From assembly GCA_015711875.1 (NCBI GenBank), contig JACVJG010000113.1, positions 1 to 7,584 on the forward strand: a stretch of DNA of 7,584 nucleotides, written 5' to 3'. Below, piece by piece: positions 5,773 to 7,584 of this stretch. This DNA is from Candidatus Solincola jinzensis. GTDB lineage: Bacteria; Actinomycetota; Geothermincolia; Geothermincolales; RBG-13-55-18. Each line of letters begins with the position of its first letter. Position 1 is the first letter of the stretch. A program made the position numbers and the translations under genes. The notes under the pieces are model-generated. The model was not told the DNA's origin, searched no databases, and worked only from the letters and a program-made list of their open reading frames with translations.

Positions 5773-6942
5773 CTAAAAGGAAGGGGTGACGGTGTAGAGG
5801 CACAACATCCCGTCCTGGAGGTTGACCTCCGCCTTGGTCTTCTCTCCGTTTAGGGTTCTTAGCAGGAGAGCCTTTATCTCGCCGGCCACTTCCTCGAGCG
5901 TCTTTCCCTCGAGCACCACCCCAGCGTTTATATCCATGTCGTCCTCCATACGACGGTAAAGGCGGGTTGTGCTCGCCACCTTGATAACCGGCAAGAGGGG
6001 AAACCCCAGAGGGTTGCCGCGCCCGGTGGTGAAGATCATCGCTTGGCACCCCGAGGCCGCGAGCCCGGCCATGGACTCGACGTCGTAGCCGGGGCCGTCC
6101 ATGATCACCAGCCCTTTTCGCCTCGGGACCTCTCCATAATCCACCACCTCGTTGACGGCGGTCGTGCCCCCCTTGAGGATGCAGCCCAGCGACTTCTCGC
6201 AAATGGAGCTCATGCCGCCGTCCATGTTTCCCGGCGCTATCACCTGAGCCGCCAAGGGCCCAAGGATCTCATGGGTTCTCCGCTCTGCCGCCGCTATGAT
6301 GGAGACCACGCGACCCGCGACCTCCTCATCGCGGGAGCGGCGCGCCAGGATATGCGAGGTGCCGATCATCTCGGTGGTCTCGGTGAGGATGACCGTGCCT
6401 CCCTCTCCCACCAGCCAATCGGCCACCAGGCCGACTGCTGGATTGGCGGTGATGCCCGAGAAGGCATCGGATCCGCCACACTCCAGGCCCAGCACCACAT
6501 TCTCAACGGAAGTCTCCTCGCGCTCGGCCCCCGCGGCTTTCTCGACCAACGCACGTGCCATCTCCGCCCCCCGCGCCGCCGCCCGGCGCGACCCTCCGAC
6601 CTCCTGGATATCGAGGAAATCGACCGGTCTTCCGGAATGGGAGATGCGCTCCGCCAGGTACTCGGCTTTTATCACCTCGCAACCCAGCCCCACAATCAGG
6701 GCTCCGAACACATTGGGGTTTACGGCCAGGTTCACCAGGGTCCTGAAATGCCTGCCCAGGTCCTCTCCTCCCCTGCCGCATCCGTGCCCGTGGTACAGGG
6801 GGACGGCAGCCGGCACCTCCCTCGCTATGGCGGACACCACCCCGTTGGCGCACGCCACCGAGGGGATTACGGCCACGTGATTCCTGGCCCCCACGCCGCC
6901 ATCTGGCCTTACAAAACCCTTGAATCGCCCTTTCGCTCCCAT
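5773..6942 (-). CDS. UxaA-family dehydratase/lyase large (catalytic) subunit
   Basis: This is the large subunit of a metal-dependent lyase of the altronate/galactarate dehydratase family (UxaA/GarD C-terminal region), a cytoplasmic enzyme removing water, or in SuyB-type members sulfite, from an acid substrate. Family motifs run the whole length of 389 residues, normal for the separated subunit: GFVRPDGGVGARN (9-21), HGHGCG (51-56), GLGCE (85-89), GLECGGSDAFSGITANPA (152-169), ETTEMIGTSH (188-197), PGNMDGGMSSICEKSLG (237-253), MDGPGYD (281-287), FTTGRGNPLG (304-313) and DDMDINAG (334-341). The cysteine-containing motifs (C55, C88, C155) are intact, so the enzyme should be active. GGGAGAGGAAG directly before the ATG is a good ribosome binding site. 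The small subunit lies 153 bases upstream on the same strand. Substrate is unresolved: altronate, galactarate, galactonate or sulfolactate are all possible. No sugar-acid oxidoreductase or transporter is present to decide. Confidence 0.93.
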   Translation of the reverse strand: MGAKGRFKGFVRPDGGVGARNHVAVIPSVACANGVVSAIAREVPAAVPLYHGHGCGRGGEDLGRHFRTLVNLAVNPNVFGALIVGLGCEVIKAEYLAERISHSGRPVDFLDIQEVGGSRRAAARGAEMARALVEKAAGAEREETSVENVVLGLECGGSDAFSGITANPAVGLVADWLVGEGGTVILTETTEMIGTSHILARRSRDEEVAGRVVSIIAAAERRTHEILGPLAAQVIAPGNMDGGMSSICEKSLGCILKGGTTAVNEVVDYGEVPRRKGLVIMDGPGYDVESMAGLAASGCQAMIFTTGRGNPLGFPLLPVIKVASTTRLYRRMEDDMDINAGVVLEGKTLEEVAGEIKALLLRTLNGEKTKAEVNLQDGMLCLYTVTPSF

Positions 6943-6990
6943 CTTCCTCTCCCGAACGCCGGCGCTTGATTATCCCTGATGCCCATAAGC

Positions 6991-7016
6991 CGCCACGGGT
7001 ACCAGTCCCAGTGGCG
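6991..7016 (-). other. Strong hairpin between the two UxaA subunit genes
   Basis: CGCCAC (6991-6996) pairs with GTGGCG (7011-7016), and GGG (6997-6999) pairs with CCC (7007-7009), giving a 9-bp GC-rich stem with one bulged base (7010) and a 7-base loop. No T-tract follows on either strand, so it is not a standard terminator. In the transcript it would sit about 50 bases ahead of the large-subunit start, where it could affect message stability, processing or the ratio of the two subunits. Confidence 0.5.
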
Positions 7017-7066
7017 CTCAAACTCTTACCTTCCAACATGAGGCTGCCGGCACGCCCTCCTTTATC

Positions 7067-7079
7067 GCCTCCCGGAGGC
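7067..7079 (-). other. Short GC hairpin after the small-subunit stop
   Basis: GCCTC and GAGGC pair around a three-base loop (GCCTCC and GGAGGC if the loop is counted as one base). It lies 17 bases past the small-subunit TAG (7096-7098) in transcript direction. GATAAAGG follows rather than a T run, so termination is unlikely. Together with the hairpin at 6991-7016 it makes the inter-cistronic spacer unusually structured. Confidence 0.4.
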
Positions 7080-7095
7080 ATCTCTGTCCCTATGC

Positions 7096-7377
7096 CTATC
7101 GGTCCTCGATCGTGAGATTATGGGTGTGCACCCAGTCCCCCGCGTTAATATGCTCTTTTGCCTGCCCGATGACCTCGCCGTACTTGAGGACATCGCGACC
7201 CCGCGCTATATCGCGCAGCGCTACCTTGTGGCTGAAGGGGATATCGGCGCCTGCCACGAGTTCACGCCCGTCTGGAAGACGTACTAGGGCTCCTTTCCGG
7301 ATGTCCTCCAGGGCCACCGCCACGTTGTCGGCGGCGTTGATGACCAGGGCGTTGGGCCTCAAAGCCTCACCTTCCAT
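7096..7377 (-). CDS. UxaA-family small subunit (SAF domain, 93 aa)
   Basis: This small subunit matches the N-terminal SAF domain of altronate/galactarate dehydratases, which in single-chain enzymes is fused to the catalytic part. It helps form the substrate site with the large subunit encoded next. Visible family motifs are DNVAVALEDIRKG (17-29), IPFSHKVAL (46-54), KYGEVIGQA (65-73), and a closing INAGDWVHTHN (77-87) whose histidines are characteristic. A length of 93 is typical of a free-standing subunit, as in SuyA. I start at ATG 7377: GGAGG sits five bases upstream, and the SAF domain begins just after. The frame stays open upstream to a GTG at 7581, but those residues look non-coding and a promoter-like sequence falls inside them. 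Order and strand imply co-transcription with the large subunit. Confidence 0.9.
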   Translation of the reverse strand: MEGEALRPNALVINAADNVAVALEDIRKGALVRLPDGRELVAGADIPFSHKVALRDIARGRDVLKYGEVIGQAKEHINAGDWVHTHNLTIEDR

Positions 7378-7382
7378 GCCCG

Positions 7383-7387
7383 CCTCC
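7383..7387 (-). promoter_or_regulatory. Ribosome binding site deciding the small-subunit start
   Basis: GGAGG on the minus strand, five bases before the ATG at 7377. It supports this start over the upstream in-frame GTG at 7581. Confidence 0.7.
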
Positions 7388-7431
7388 AAGCCGTCCTCTC
7401 GCCATGCCCCGGCGACCGCCAAGTCCTTTAC

Positions 7432-7460
7432 AGCATATCTCTCTTGGTTTCCGCCGGCAA
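7432..7460 (-). promoter_or_regulatory. Candidate sigma-A promoter for the UxaA subunit pair
   Basis: On the minus strand TTGCCG (7460-7455, 4 of 6) and TATGCT (7437-7432, 4 of 6) are separated by exactly 17 bases. Initiation would fall near 7425, about 48 nt before the ATG at 7377. The hexamers are moderate matches, so the call rests on spacing and position. Confidence 0.4.
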
Positions 7461-7584
7461 CGAAATCCCCGCTTGCGGTGTGCCGCCTTCCTTGCATGCC
7501 TCCGAGCCTTCCCTCACCATGCCATGGCGAACGCGAAGGCCTCACCCCGCACGCCTTAAGATCCCGCTTGCGGTCGCGCACTGA

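Noticed and set aside
6043..6969. 308-codon plus-strand frame opposite the UxaA large subunit
   Set aside because: It is antisense to an unmistakable full-length UxaA-family protein and has no motif of its own.
7378..7581. N-terminal extension of the SAF subunit to GTG 7581
   Set aside because: The residues are unlike any SAF-family N-terminus, GGAGG sits correctly before ATG 7377, and a promoter-like sequence lies inside the extension.

Overview
The window is GC-rich, with third codon positions dominated by G/C. It holds four confidently coding genes, two small ORFs and several non-coding structures. The best clue to the organism is the secreted protein at 2267-4603. Its repeats run from a W-[YFL]-F-[AS]-E start to an ERAMYF end, a repeat style I associate with deep-branching, mostly uncultured Actinobacteriota (Geothermincolia/OPB41-like lineages). 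That placement is from memory and was not searched. No phage, IS, CRISPR, tRNA or rRNA signal was seen.

Layout, left to right. (1) Positions 2-1798, plus strand: the C-terminal part of a soluble multi-sensor histidine kinase (PAS-PAS-GAF-HisKA-HATPase_c), cut by the window start. (2) Positions 1799-2266: a 468-base convergent gap with no convincing gene. It contains a perfect AT-rich inverted repeat (1856-1875) and a possible weak terminator for the minus-strand gene. (3) Positions 2267-4603, minus strand: a large secreted protein. Its N-terminal domain looks like a clan CD (gingipain/caspase-type) cysteine peptidase, with a GHG motif and a downstream HTC motif. A calcium-loop-like segment and three to four beta-type repeats follow, and the protein stops ten residues into another repeat. 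(4) Positions 4604-5165: a divergent intergenic region with an extended -10 promoter firing left and a sigma-A-like promoter firing right. (5) Positions 5166-5698, plus strand: two short ORFs with strong ribosome binding sites. They share the N-terminal motif [LI]FI[DN]PxI[KR], suggesting a tandem pair of small paralogous proteins; the second may be frameshifted. The spacer between them holds a hairpin, a palindrome and a start-stop (ATG TAG) mini-ORF behind a perfect AGGAGGT. (6) Positions 7377 to 5773, minus strand: a split UxaA-family dehydratase/lyase. A 93-residue SAF-domain small subunit comes first, then a 389-residue catalytic subunit, separated by 153 bases with two strong hairpins.

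How the parts fit. The two UxaA genes almost certainly make one enzyme acting on a sugar acid (altronate/galactarate/galactonate-like) or, by analogy with SuyA/SuyB, a sulfonate such as sulfolactate. The sequence alone cannot fix the substrate. The kinase and the secreted protein converge and have no visible functional link. The points most worth following up are the peptidase-like secreted protein and the small-protein pair.
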